Shown: positions 1-10,378 of the stretch, in pieces
How positions within the stretch are numbered: position 1 is the first letter of the stretch
How the letters are laid out: each line of letters begins with the position of its first letter
Assembly: GCA_036346225.1 (NCBI GenBank)
Contig: JARFIW010000115.1
Coordinates: 3,199,001 to 3,263,000 of the forward strand
Direction: 5' to 3'
Origin: Platerodrilus igneus
Lineage: Eukaryota > Arthropoda > Insecta > Coleoptera > Lycidae
Length of the DNA stretch: 64,000 bases
The notes under the pieces: model-generated
The model's input: only the letters and a program-made list of their open reading frames with translations
The model's database searches: none
Told to the model about the DNA's origin: nothing
Made by a program: the position numbers and the translations under genes

Positions 1-2376
1 GTGTGTGGATTGGAAGTGTACTGTGGTGAGTAAGTACTGGGTGTAGGAGTCCTTTAGTTTTTCGTGCTTTTTGTGTTATGGTCTTTAGGTGTTGGTTGAA
101 GTGTAGTTGTCTGTCTATGTGTACTCCTAGGTATTTTATAGTCGGTTTCCAAGTGAGTGTGTGATGATTCAGTGAAGGTGGGTCGTGTAAGCTTGAGCGG
201 TGTCGTGAGAAGAGAATGGCTTCTGACTTGTTCTCGTTCAGAGCCATTCTCCACTTGGTGAACCAGTCAGGTAGAATGTCAAGTTGTCGTTGGAGATTGT
301 TTGTGGCGTATGTGGGATGTCTGCCTTTGGCCATGAATAGTGTGTCGTCGGCGTAAAGTGCGCATGTGATGTTTGATCTACAGGGTATGTCGAATATGTA
401 TGCATTAAATAGTGTGGGGGAGAGGCAGCCTCCCTGTGGTACCCCAGCCGACATGTGTGTAATGGTGGAGGTTGTGTGTTCGACTCTGACTTGTAGGTGT
501 CTGTATGTTAGATAACTGTGTATGAGTTTTAGGTATTGAAATGGTAGTTGGTGATGTATTGCGAGTTTGTAGAGTAGACCATGGTGCCAGACCTTGTCGA
601 AGGCATTTTTTATGTCGATTGCTACTGCGGCTGTAGTGTTGGCTGTGTTGAAGTTTTCTGCGATAGTGTCTATGACGTGTATGATTTGTTGTGTAGTGGA
701 ATGGTGTGCTCGGAAACCAAATTGTTCCTGTCTGATGTGTATGTGTTCTTGGAGGTGTGGTAAGAGTAACTTCTCGAAGGTCTTGCCCATGGTGTTGAGT
801 AAAAAAAATCGGTCTGTAATTGTGTGGATCTGTACGTGTTTTGTTGGGTTTGGGTATCATGATGACGGTGGCTAGTTTCCATGCGGTTGGGAAGTGTTGA
901 TGTCGTGTGATGGCGTTGTATATGTCTGTGAGGTAGTTTAGTGTTGACCTGCAGATATTTTGTAAATCTGTGTTTGTTATGTCGTCGGGTCCAGGTGCTT
1001 TCTTTCTGTTCTGTTCTAGTATGATTCGTGCTACGTCTTTGTTTGTGAAAAGTGGTATTGGGTTTGTGTTGTTATTTGTTTGTGTATTTTGTAGGATGGC
1101 CTTAACTGTCAGTTCTATTGTGTGTATGTGTTGGTGAAGGGTTGATGGGTTGGGGGTGAATGTGTCTTGCAGTGTCTTAGCGAATTCTTCTGCTCGTTCT
1201 TTAGGTGTGTATAGTCGTGTACCGTTGGTGTCTATGAGTGGTGTTGTTCCTGGATTGTTTCGTGCTTTTAGTTTTTTGTTTAGTTTGTAGAGGTTGCCTT
1301 CGGTGTTGATTGTGTGTTGTACGTATGATGTCCATGTGTCTTTGTTGTGTTCGTCTAGTAGGTCTTTGATGAGTCTCTGTTGTGCGTTCATTCGTCTTTT
1401 AATGGCTGGGTCTCGTGTAAGTTTAAAAAGTTTAACTAGGCGTTTTTTGTCTCGTATGGCGTCTTGTATGTGTGTAGGGAGCTGTTTGTGTTGTGTTATT
1501 TGTTTAGTGTAGGTGCTGTGTTTCTTTGCGTTCTGTATAAGTCGAGTGATTTCTGTGACTGCTACGTCGAGGTCTTGTGTGGAGTGTATGGGTGGTCTGT
1601 TTGTTGGTGTGTGTCTTTGAAGGTATTCGTTAAATTTTTTCTTGTTTGTGTATGGTTTTGTGGTGGGTCTGTTTAGTCTGTGCATGTTTGTGTTTAGTGT
1701 GATAATGACTGGGAGATGGTCGGAGCTGAGGTCGTGGATTACCTGACTGGAGCAGGGGAAGGGAATGTTTTTTAGGATGGAAATATCTAGGACGTCTGGA
1801 TGGTGATTGAGGTTGGGTGGGATGCGTGTAGGTTCGTTGGGACCGAGTATGTCGTAATTGTTGTTGTTGGCGTGGTCGTAGAGTATGCGTCCGTTTACGT
1901 TTTGTGCTGTTGATCCCCATGATTCATGTTTGGCGTTAAAGTCGCCTGCAATGAGTGTTGGTGTGTCCTGTAAGAAGTGTGTCCATGTCGTTTGTGTCTA
2001 GTGGTCCTCTGGTGGGGCTGTTGTATATGGCAGTGATGTTTAGTAGTGTGTTGTTAGTTTTAATCTGTATAGTTTGTGCGTCCATGTTTGTTGGTGGGAA
2101 GTGTAGTGGAATGTGTGTGATTCGTTTGTGTACAAGTACGGCTACTCCTCCGTGAGCGTTTTGTCCTGGTGTAGTTAGTGGGTGATCGTATCTGTGTGTC
2201 TGGTAGCCGCTGGCGTTAAGTGATTTACTTGGTGTCAGTTTAGTCTCTCCTATGAGTGCTATGTCGATGTCGTAGTGTTTTAGAAAGTGTCGTAATTCTG
2301 TCATTTTGTTTGTGATACCGTTGGCGTTCCAGGAGAGGATGGTGATGTCACGTCTTGTGTTTGGTGTATTAGGCAT
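1..2376 (-). pseudogene. LINE ORF2, endonuclease-reverse transcriptase (frameshifted, 3' truncated by window)
   Basis: ATG at 2376 opens an AP-endonuclease domain: 'ILSWNANGI' near the start, 'IGETKL' about residue 40, then 'GGVAVLV'. A frameshift near 1965 breaks the frame just before the 'GDFNAKHESWGS' block, and the open frame resumes with the C-terminal 'SSDHLPVI' motif. The RT follows in the frame read from about 1685 to 790, with 'KKAPGPDDI' and 'IPKPNK'. A further frameshift near 790 precedes 'GFRAHHST', 'GVPQGG' (about 425-440) and the catalytic 'ALYADDT' (about 350-365). The thumb region 'KYLGVHID' lies near 110-135. In intact relatives this protein nicks target DNA and primes reverse transcription. 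Confidence 0.88.
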
Positions 2377-3930
2377 TGAAGTATGCGATGACGTCAGTGA
2401 GTGCTGAAAACAGTAGTGGGATGATTGGTTCGCCTGCTGAGTATGCTGTGATGAGTCGTTGTATCCATGTAAGTATTTTGTTTATTGTGCTTTTGTTCAG
2501 GTGTGCGGGTTGTGTGTTTTCTGTGGTATTGGATGTTGATGATGTAGTGTTTCTGTTTATTTTGGGTAGGGTCACTTGTGTGTTTGGTGTTGTTTCGGTA
2601 GGTTTGGGCGTTGGTTGAGGTTGTGCTGTTTTTAAAAATTCTTGTTTGTTTGGTTTGGGTTGTTCTTTGCGTTTTTTCTTTTTCTGTGTTTTCTTTTTGG
2701 GTGATTGTTGTTCTTCGTCTGAGTTGGTGTCGTCTGTAGATGTATGTGTTTTAAAAAAGCGTGATGTTGGTGGATTTGCAGGTGTTTGTGTAGGTAGTTT
2801 TGGTTCAAGTGTGGGTGTTGGAAGTAGTGTTTTGCGGGGTTCTGTTGTGGTAGGTAAATTTTGTGTGTTTGTATGTTTCCCGTGTTTGGTCTTCGTCCAT
2901 CCTTCTTCAGCGTCGCTGTCTGTGTCTGAGTTTGAGGGGATTTGTAGGATGGGGGCGGGTTGTGTGATTGTCTTTTTGCGTAGGAGTTCCTGGTATGCGG
3001 GACAGTTGCGGTAGTTAGCTGGATGGGGACCTTGGCAGTTAGTACATTTTGGTGGATCTTCGGGACGTTTCTTGCAGTCTGTCGCATAGTGTGAGTTACC
3101 GCATTTGACGCATCGAGGTCTGTATCCGCAGTTGGTACTGGAGTGGTTGAACCGTTGACAAGTGTAGCATTGTGTAATCGTCTGTGTCTGTTCGTATGCA
3201 ACGATTTTTATGCGTGAGCAGTAAAGTAGTGTGGTAATGTCGTATATGGAGCGGCTGATTTCTTGATTTTTTAGTGTTACGAAGTAAGTGTTTGAGTAGG
3301 TCTTGTCTTTCCCTATCATTTTTGTAACGTATGTCACTGGGAATCCACGGTCAGTTAATTCTGTCTTAATGTCCACGGCTGTGATGTAGTTAGCTAGTCC
3401 TTTTATGACGATTTTTAGTTCACGTTCGGATGGTATTGTATAAGTGTGATATTCTATGTTGTGTTGTTTTAGGTATTGTTGGATGCATCTGTACTCACCT
3501 GGTGTTGTAGGAAAATTCTTGCTCCTTGTCCGTTTGCTCTTATGTCTGCTGGTTTGTTCAGTGCGGCGTTGATGGCTTTTGCGTGTGTCAAGAAGTTTGG
3601 GAAGGCGTTAATAATAATAATAGGTGGAATCTTGGTTGAAGTAGGATTTACTGTGTTGGTGCTTGTAGATGGTGTCGTTGTGTTAGCTTTCGGATGTGTT
3701 ACGTTGGTGGTAGTCGTCGCTGCTGCTCTAGCGTAGCTCGTTGATGGTGTTGAAGCTTGTTGGTCGTTGGTTTTAATCTTCTTCGTGTCTGTTTCTGAGG
3801 ATGAGATGTCTGTGTGCGGTCGTCTGATTTTTATCTGCTCGGTCTCCATGCTGTCTATTATCTTAATCTTCGCTCGTGTCGCCTGTTGCTGTTGTGTGTA
3901 GTTCGGTGCCCCAGGAACTTCCATTGGCAC
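2369..3930 (-). pseudogene. LINE ORF1, gag-like zinc-knuckle protein (frameshifted)
   Basis: The first part (3930-3469) starts with ATG and reads a Ser/Thr/Asn-rich N-terminus ending in an RRM-like stretch. A frameshift near 3470 moves the reading to the frame that is open from 3468 to 2369. That second part carries three consecutive zinc knuckles of CCHC or related type: CYTCQRFNHSSTNC, CVKCGNSHYATDC and CTNCQGPHPANYRNC. They follow a PRE_C2HC-like region typical of Jockey ORF1. The tail is Lys/Thr/Pro-rich. ORF1 proteins of this family bind element RNA in ribonucleoprotein particles. The final codons overlap the ORF2 start. Confidence 0.85.
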
Positions 3931-4335
3931 CTTATCGTTGCACTATTTCTCACTAAACTAATTAAAATAAATTTGAAGCTTTCTCTATAACCGTGTGTGT
4001 TCGCCCCGGTGTCTAGAAGAATACTCAATGAATGTTCAACAAATAACAATATTTATACAATACCTACAAATGTCACCATTGGCAAAAGTTTTATGTTATA
4101 AATGTCATCTAACGTCCGACAGTTTCCTGCATTACAAATTACAGGTACCATCTCGCGGGCGTAGTATGAACTAAATCAATGCTAAAATCGCGGCCATAAA
4201 TGTTACCCATCTAGTGTGTGGTTTTATCTATGCCTCGATCGTACTGTCAAAAAAGTTGACATTTCAAACGCTTTTTCGTCTACTCATCCAAGCTCTCGTA
4301 GTTTAGTATACAAATAGTTTTTAAACAGTTCTAAG

Positions 4336-5169
4336 ATGTTCCGAAACCAATACGATAGCGACGTTACAGTCTGGAGCCCTCAAGGGCGCTTGCACCAGGT
4401 GGAGTACGCCATGGAAGCCGTAAAACTCGGTTCTGCAACCGTTGGATTAAAAAACAAGACTCATGCTGTCCTCCTGTGCTTCAAACGAGCAGCTTCTGAG
4501 TTAGCAGCGTACCAGAAAAAAATAATTCCAATTGATACGCATATCGGTATCTCCATATCTGGTTTAACAGCTGACGCAAGGATGTTGAGTCGATACATGC
4601 GTATCGAATGCTTGAACCACAAGTACTCACACGATACAATCCTACCAGTCACTAGACTAATCGCTCAACTAGGCAATAAAATGCAGATATGTACACAACG
4701 GTATGATCGAAGACCTTACGGCGTTGGCTTGCTAGTAGCCGGATACGACGAACAAGGTCCACATATCTACCAAACATGCCCTTCGGCTAACTATTTCGAT
4801 TGTAAAGCAATGGCGATCGGTGCACGTTCTCAAAGTGCTCGCACCTACCTCGAGAAACACCTCGATAAATTCCAGTCGACTACCCTTGAAGAGCTAGTCA
4901 CCCACGGACTCAGAGCTCTGCGCGACACCCTACCGAACGAAGTTGAACTAAGCACTAAAAATGTCTCAATCGGCCTAGTAGACGAAAAGCAGGAGTTTTT
5001 AATACTGGACGAGAGTGCAACTGCTGCTTATTTGCAGATGATCGAGGGTGAAGAACGACGTGGAGGTGCTGGTGGTCCACCAGCTGAAGTGCCAGCGGCT
5101 GTTGATGATGCGGGGGACCTGGAGGAAGCACGGGATCCAGTACCGGCTGTTGCTATGGATACAGAATAG
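4336..5169 (+). CDS. PSMA1: 20S proteasome subunit alpha type-1 (alpha6), copy 1
   Basis: A single uninterrupted 277-codon frame encodes a proteasome alpha subunit. The N-terminus '[19 protein letters not shown]' followed by 'HQVEYAMEA' is the alpha-subunit signature, whose tail helps gate the 20S pore. '[12 protein letters not shown]', '[18 protein letters not shown]', '[19 protein letters not shown]' and 'NVSIGLV' follow in family order. The C-terminus is acidic and Ala/Pro-rich, as in PSMA1. Alpha subunits have no catalytic threonine. The ATG at 4336 gives the expected start. It differs from copy 2 at six residues: F49, P65, I90, I118, Q180 and D216 here. Several of these look like the derived state against remembered animal PSMA1. 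The lack of introns could mean an ancestral retrogene. Confidence 0.95.
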   Translation: MFRNQYDSDVTVWSPQGRLHQVEYAMEAVKLGSATVGLKNKTHAVLLCFKRAASELAAYQKKIIPIDTHIGISISGLTADARMLSRYMRIECLNHKYSHDTILPVTRLIAQLGNKMQICTQRYDRRPYGVGLLVAGYDEQGPHIYQTCPSANYFDCKAMAIGARSQSARTYLEKHLDKFQSTTLEELVTHGLRALRDTLPNEVELSTKNVSIGLVDEKQEFLILDESATAAYLQMIEGEERRGGAGGPPAEVPAAVDDAGDLEEARDPVPAVAMDTE

Positions 5170-5234
5170 ATTGAAGTTTGTATTTTATAAGGCGTGTTGA
5201 TCCACCTGAATTTTTTTTAGGTTGTATTCGCATG

Positions 5235-5283
5235 CTGCCGTGACTGTCATTTTGTGTGCGAGACACAATACGACAGTCACGGC
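5235..5283 (+). promoter_or_regulatory. 3' UTR stem-loop of PSMA1 copy 1
   Basis: The arms GCCGTGACTGTC and GACAGTCACGGC are a perfect 12-bp inverted repeat about 65-110 nt after the stop codon. The loop contains a smaller TGTGT/ACACA pairing. The same stem is kept in copy 2 although the loop has changed there. If transcribed it would form a stable hairpin before the poly(A) signal. Its function is unknown. Confidence 0.6.
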
Positions 5284-5322
5284 AAGTTTACTAACGTTTG
5301 GTTTTACTTATGTAAGGATTTC

Positions 5323-5328
5323 AATAAA
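5323..5328 (+). terminator. Poly(A) signal, PSMA1 copy 1
   Basis: Canonical AATAAA about 155 nt after the stop, followed by a T-rich downstream element (TTTGTCTTTTTTTG). The same arrangement occurs in copy 2. Confidence 0.7.
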
Positions 5329-5339
5329 TTTGTCTTTTT

Positions 5340-6967
5340 TTGTATGGGTTGGACGTTGTTGTGTATTCAGGATTTTTAAATAGGTCGATCATAAAATATT
5401 TTACGATTTTGGATCTTAAATTTGCATGCAAGATTTAGAAGAACGATCTGGTTTTGTATAGGTCAAGGGTATTCAACCGTTCCTTTACAATCAACCAGTC
5501 GATCATGATCGATTGAGTCTGGTTTTGTATAAGTCAAGGGTATCCAACCGATCGTTCACAATCGACCAGTTGATCACGATTGACTGACTACAAAACAAAA
5601 ACTTGCCGATACCAACCTTTCTAAAAAATATTTGCATTCTAAATGTATTTATCGTTGATTTTAATCGGTCTGGTTTTGTAATAAATTACACAGTCGAAGC
5701 GTACCAATCGGTCGGTCACGATCGATCTGACAAGTACGATCGACCAGTCGAATACAAAAAATATTGAACCTAATTACGATTAAATCCGTTCCGATTTGCT
5801 TATCTACGATTTTGAATTGGCTTGGTTTTGTATATGTCAACGATATCCAACCAGTCGATCGTAATCGACCTTAGTGATCGACTGGTTGGGCATCGTCGAC
5901 CTATACAAAACCAGGCGTTCAAAATTGCAAGCTAATCTAAAACACAGGCACTATAAGATTTGGTCAGTTGATTTCAACAACGTTTTGTCTTCGGCTGGTC
6001 GATTACGATCGGCTGATCGATTGTAGCCGACCGACCGATTGAGAACCTTCGGCTGTGTGTGATTTATATACAAAACCAGACCGATCAAAAAGGCAAATTT
6101 AAAATAGGAATAACGTCTTTGAAAGACACCTCTAGTTGGTAATGCTAAATTTTGTGTGGTATTCGATCGGTTGATTATGATTGACTAGTCGATTGCGATC
6201 GACTGGTTGGGAATCTTTGACCTATACAAAAGCTAAAATGCAGAAACTTATCTTCAAGGTTTAGTCGTAATTCATTTCAACAACGTTTTGCCTTCGACTG
6301 GTCGATTACGATCGTCTGATCGATTGGGAACCTTCGGCTGTGTATAATTTATATACAAAACCAAAATTAAATCGCAGATCAGACAAATATCGTTACCTAT
6401 GAAAGACACCCACAATTGGCATCGACAAAATTTTGTTTGGTATTCAATTAGTCGATTGCAATAGACGGGATGGAAATCCTTGGCTTGTACAAAACTAAAG
6501 CGTGGTCGTAATTGATTTCAACGTTTTGCATCTGGGTGGTTGATTACGATCGGCTGGTTAATTGTGACCGACCGATTGGGAACCTTTGGCTGTGTTTGGT
6601 TCATATACAAAACCAGACCAATTAAAATCACATCAAGCAAATTTAAAATAGAAATATCGTGATTTTTGAAAGACAACCGCAATTGGCATCGACCAAATTT
6701 TGTTTGGTATTCAATTTGTTGATTATGATTGACTGGTCGATTGCGATAGACTAAAATGCAGAAACTTATCTTCAAGATTTGGTCGTGATTGGTTTCAATA
6801 ACGTTTGCATTCGACTGGTTTATCACTATCGAATCGATTGTGACTGATCGGTTGGGAACCTTCGACTGTATGTGATTTATATACAAAACCAGACCAATTA
6901 AAATCGCAGATTAAGCAAACTTAAAATAGGGATTTTCTTATCTTTGAAAGACGACAGTAATTGGGAT
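5340..6967. repeat. GATCGA-rich degenerate tandem repeats
   Basis: There is no gene here. Units of roughly 230-320 bp share 'atttcaacaacgttttg' (about 5970, 6285, 6520 and 6796), 'tatacaaaaccaga' and many CGATCGA/CGATTG words. The many short self-complementary words give a strong tendency to fold. Minus-strand frames such as 6518-6886 are chance openings in the repeat. The block is duplicated with PSMA1 at 12905-13984. Confidence 0.75.
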
Positions 6968-7925
6968 CCATAAGCACATTGACCTTGGGACCAGTTGACA
7001 TACTGACCTACTTTGGGTCCATAGTCACATTGACTTTGAGACCAGATTGACCTACTTTGGGTCCACAGCCGCATTGACCTTGGGACCAGTTGGCCTACTT
7101 GGGATCCATAGTCACATTGACCTTGCGACCAGTTGACCTACTTTGGATCCATAGTCACATTGCCTTTGAGACCAGTTTGACCTACTTTGGGTCCATGTCA
7201 CATTGACCTTGGGACCAGTTGAGCTACTGACCTACTTTGGGTCCATAGAAACATTGACTTTGAGCCCAATTTGTCCTAATGACCCACTTTGGGCCCATAG
7301 ACGCAGCAACTGTGAGGCAAGTTTGACCTACTGACCTACTTTGGGCCCATAGTCACATTGCCTTTGAGACCAGTTTGACCTACTGACCTACTTTGGTTCC
7401 ATGTCACATCGACCTCGGGACCAGTTGAACTACTGACCTACTTTGAGCCCACGGCCACATTGACTTTGAGCCCAGTTTGACCTAGTGACCCACTTTGGGT
7501 CCATAGACGCATTGACTTTGGGACCAGTTTGAACTACTTTGGGTCCATAGCCACATTCGCATTGGAACCAGTTGACCTACTTGGGATCCATGTGCACATT
7601 GACCTTGGGACCAGTTGACATACTGACCTACTTTGGGACCCGTTCACCTACTTTGGGTCCATACTCACATTGACTTTGAGACCAGTTTGACTTACTGACC
7701 TACTTTGAATCCAGTCACATTGACCTTGGGACCAGTTGAGCTACTGATCTACTTAGGGTCCATAGCCACATTGACTTTGGGCCCAGTTTGACCCAGTGAC
7801 CCACTTTGGGTCCATGTGGGCAGTGACTTTGAGACCAGTTTGGCCCATTGACCTACTTTGGGTCCATATCCACATTGACCTTGGGACCAGTTGAGCTACT
7901 GCCCTGCTTTGAGCCCATGGCCACA
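6968..7925. repeat. 44-bp satellite, short array
   Basis: Monomers of about 44 bp, sometimes 50-53 bp through an extra 'ctactgac', have the pattern 'catagtcacattgac-ttgggaccagttgacctactttgggtc'. Two alternating subtypes are visible ('gaccttgggaccagttg' and 'gactttgagaccagttt'). The array is co-duplicated with PSMA1 and ends abruptly at 7925 in the purine-rich repeat. Confidence 0.9.
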
Positions 7926-10378
7926 ACTCACACTCCTAATGCTCATGTTGCGAGCACAGCGCCCTCTTACATTCCCACTAGGACCATCGTTCAAAATAGT
8001 TTCTTATACATTATGAGGGCTAGATATTCTTACACCGCCCTAATACGTTGAGAGAGTGATAGAGAAAAAAGGGACGTGGAAGAGAAAGGCGAGTGAAGGA
8101 GAGACTTGAGAGGAAGTTAGTGAGAGAAAAAGGGAAAGAGAGGCAAAAGAGATAGAGAGAGGTGAACAAAGATATGGAGGAGAAGCTTAAAAATTAAATT
8201 AGCGAATGTTTAATAAGAACCGCCAACTCACACTCCTAATGCTCACGATGAGACCACGGTGCCCTCTTACGTCCCCAGTAGGACCATCGTATAAAATGGT
8301 TTCTTATACATTATGAGGGCTGGATATTCTTACGTTGTCCTAATGCGTTGAGAGAGTGATAGAGAAAAAGGGAAAAGAGGGACGTGGAAGCGAAGGGTGA
8401 GTGAAGGAGAGGCTTAAGAGGGAGAGAAAAAAGGAAAGAGAGATGAAAGAGGAAGAGGAAAAGAAAGAAAGGGAGATAGAGACAGGTGACAGGGATATGG
8501 AGGGGAAGCTTAGAAATTAAATTGACGAATGTTTAATAGGAGCCGCCAACTTACGCGTCTAATACTCCCACAGTTGAACCATCGTACAAAATGTTTCCTT
8601 GTATATATCATGAGGGCTGGATATTCTTACGTTGCCCTAACGCGTTGAGAGAGTGATAGAGAAAAAGGGAAAAGAGGGACGTGGAAGCGAAAGGTGAGTG
8701 AAAGATAGGCTTGAAAGGGAGTTAGGGAGAAAAAAAGGAAAAGAGAGACGAAAGAGGTAGAGGAAAAGATAAAAAAGGGAGCTAGAGAAAAGTGGACAGG
8801 GATATAGAGGAGAAGCTTAGAAATGAAATTGGCGAATGTTTAATAAGAACCCCCAACTCACACTCCTAATACTCATGATGCGAGCACAGCGGTCTCTTAC
8901 TCCCTCAATTAACCCATCGTACAGAATAGTTTCTTATACATCATGAGGGCTGGATAATCTTATGTTGCTTTAAGGCGTTGACAGAGTGATAGAGAAAAAA
9001 GGGAAAGAGAGGGACTTGGAAGACAAAGACGAGTGAAGGAGAGGCTTGAGAAAGAGAGAGAGAAAAAGGGAAAGAGAGACGAGATAGGGAAAAGAAAATA
9101 AAGAACGGGAGATAGAGAAAAATGGACGGAAATATGGATGAGAAGCTTAAAAATTAAATTGGGGAATGTTTAATAAGAGCTGCCAACTCACTCCTAATGC
9201 TCACGATGAGAGCACAGTGCCCTCTTACGTCCCCAGTAGGACCATCGTACAAAATAGTTTCTTAAACATTATAAGGGCTAGATATTCGTACACTGCCCTA
9301 ATGCGTTGAGAGGATAATAGAGAAAAAAGGGAAAGAGAGAGACTTGAAAGAGAAATGCGAATGAAGGAGATGCTTAAGAGAGAGTTAGGGAGAGAAACAG
9401 GGAAAGAGAGACGACAGAGGGAGAGGAAAAGAAAAAAGAGAGAGAGAGGTGGACAGAGATATGGAGGAGAAGCTTACAAATCAAATTAACGAATGTTTAA
9501 TATGAGCCGCCAACTCACACTCCTAATACTCATGATGCGAGCACAGCGGGCGCTTGCTCCCTCAGTTTAACCATCGTACAGTATGGTTTCTTATACATCA
9601 TGAGGGCTGGATAATCTTATGTTGCCTTAATGCGTTGAAAGAGTGATAGAGAAAAAAGGGAAAGAGAGGGACGTGGAAGAGAAAGGCGAGTGAAGGAGAA
9701 GCTTGAGAAAGAGAGAGAGAGAAAAAGGGAAAGAGGAACGAGAGAGGGAGAGGAAAAGAGAGAAATGGAGATAGAGAAAGGTGAACAGAGATATTGAGGA
9801 GAAGCTTAGAAATTAAATTGGCGAATGTTTAATAAGAACCACCAACTCACACCCCTAATACTCATGATACGAGCACAGCGCTCTCACACTGCTAATGTTG
9901 ATGATGCGAGCAAAGCGTCCTCTTACATCCCCTGTAAGACCCTTGTACAAAATGGTTTCTTATACATTATGAGGGCTAGATATTCTTACACCGCCCTAAT
10001 ACGTTGAGAAAGTGATAGATAAAAAGGGAAAAGAGAGATGTGGAAAAGAAAGGCGAGTGAAAAAGAGGCTTGAGAGCAGGTTATGGAGAGAAAAATGGAA
10101 AGAGACACGAAAACGAGAGGGGGGGGGATAAAAAGGGAAATAGAGGGTTGCCCAAATGCGTTAAGAGTGTGATAGAGAAACAGGGAAAGACGGACGAAGG
10201 AGATATGAGAGAGAGAGAGAGAGAGAGTAAGTGCGGGTGGAAGAGAGGGAGGGAGGAAGAGAGCGAGCGAGAGAGAGGGGGGGCGAAGAAAGAAAGGGAG
10301 ATAGTAATGGGCAGAGGCATAGAGAAGAGACAGACACAAGCAGAGGGTGAGAGCACAAAATTAATAAATCTAAAATAA
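7923..10378. repeat. Purine-rich tandem repeat, units of about 300-330 bp, seven copies
   Basis: Each unit begins 'caactcacactcctaat', contains 'ttcttatacattatgagggctggatattctta' and then a long GA-rich run, and ends 'aagcttagaaattaaatt..gaatgtttaataagagccgc'. Unit starts are near 7923, 8224, 8546, 8853, 9183, 9510 and 9842. The last unit is longer, with a partial internal duplication at about 9880-9900 and an extra GA-rich variant at 10070-10378. Open frames here are compositional artefacts. Confidence 0.88.

Larger units (their letters stand above)
1..3930 (-). mobile_element. Jockey-superfamily LINE, 3' end beyond window
   Basis: This is a non-LTR retrotransposon with two overlapping coding regions on the minus strand. 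ORF1 is a gag-like protein with three zinc knuckles. ORF2 carries an AP-type endonuclease followed by reverse transcriptase. ORF2 begins inside the last codons of ORF1, so the two overlap by 8 nt. The element is interrupted by at least three frameshifts (near 3470, 1965 and 790), so this copy is probably dead. Its 3' UTR and tail lie left of base 1. The 5' end was not fixed, but coding starts at 3930 and PSMA1 copy 1 begins about 300 bp further on. The order EN-RT with no visible RNase H, and the ORF1 type, fit the Jockey superfamily; the clade within it is not certain. Confidence 0.9.
4233..7925 (+). repeat. Segmental duplication, copy 1 (PSMA1 plus 3' flank)
   Basis: The block from 4233 matches 11797 onward nearly base for base, starting 103 bp before the PSMA1 ATG. 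It continues through the gene, the hairpin, the poly(A) signal, the GATCGA-rich repeats and the first part of the 44-bp satellite. Identity stops at 7925 (copy 2: 14940), where this copy enters the purine-rich array. The offset is 7564 bp at the left end and 7015 bp at the right, because copy 2 lacks about 540 bp. Homology well beyond the poly(A) signal shows DNA-level duplication, not retroposition of one copy from the other. Confidence 0.9.

Noticed and set aside
6518..6886. Minus-strand frames (122 and 139 codons, the second at 13513-13932) as a duplicated gene
   Set aside because: They run across GATCGA-rich repeat units, show the repeat's own periodicity and have no recognisable domain.
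7923..10378. CRISPR-like array
   Set aside because: The units are 300-330 bp with variable tails and no short constant repeats with unique spacers, and the genome is eukaryotic.
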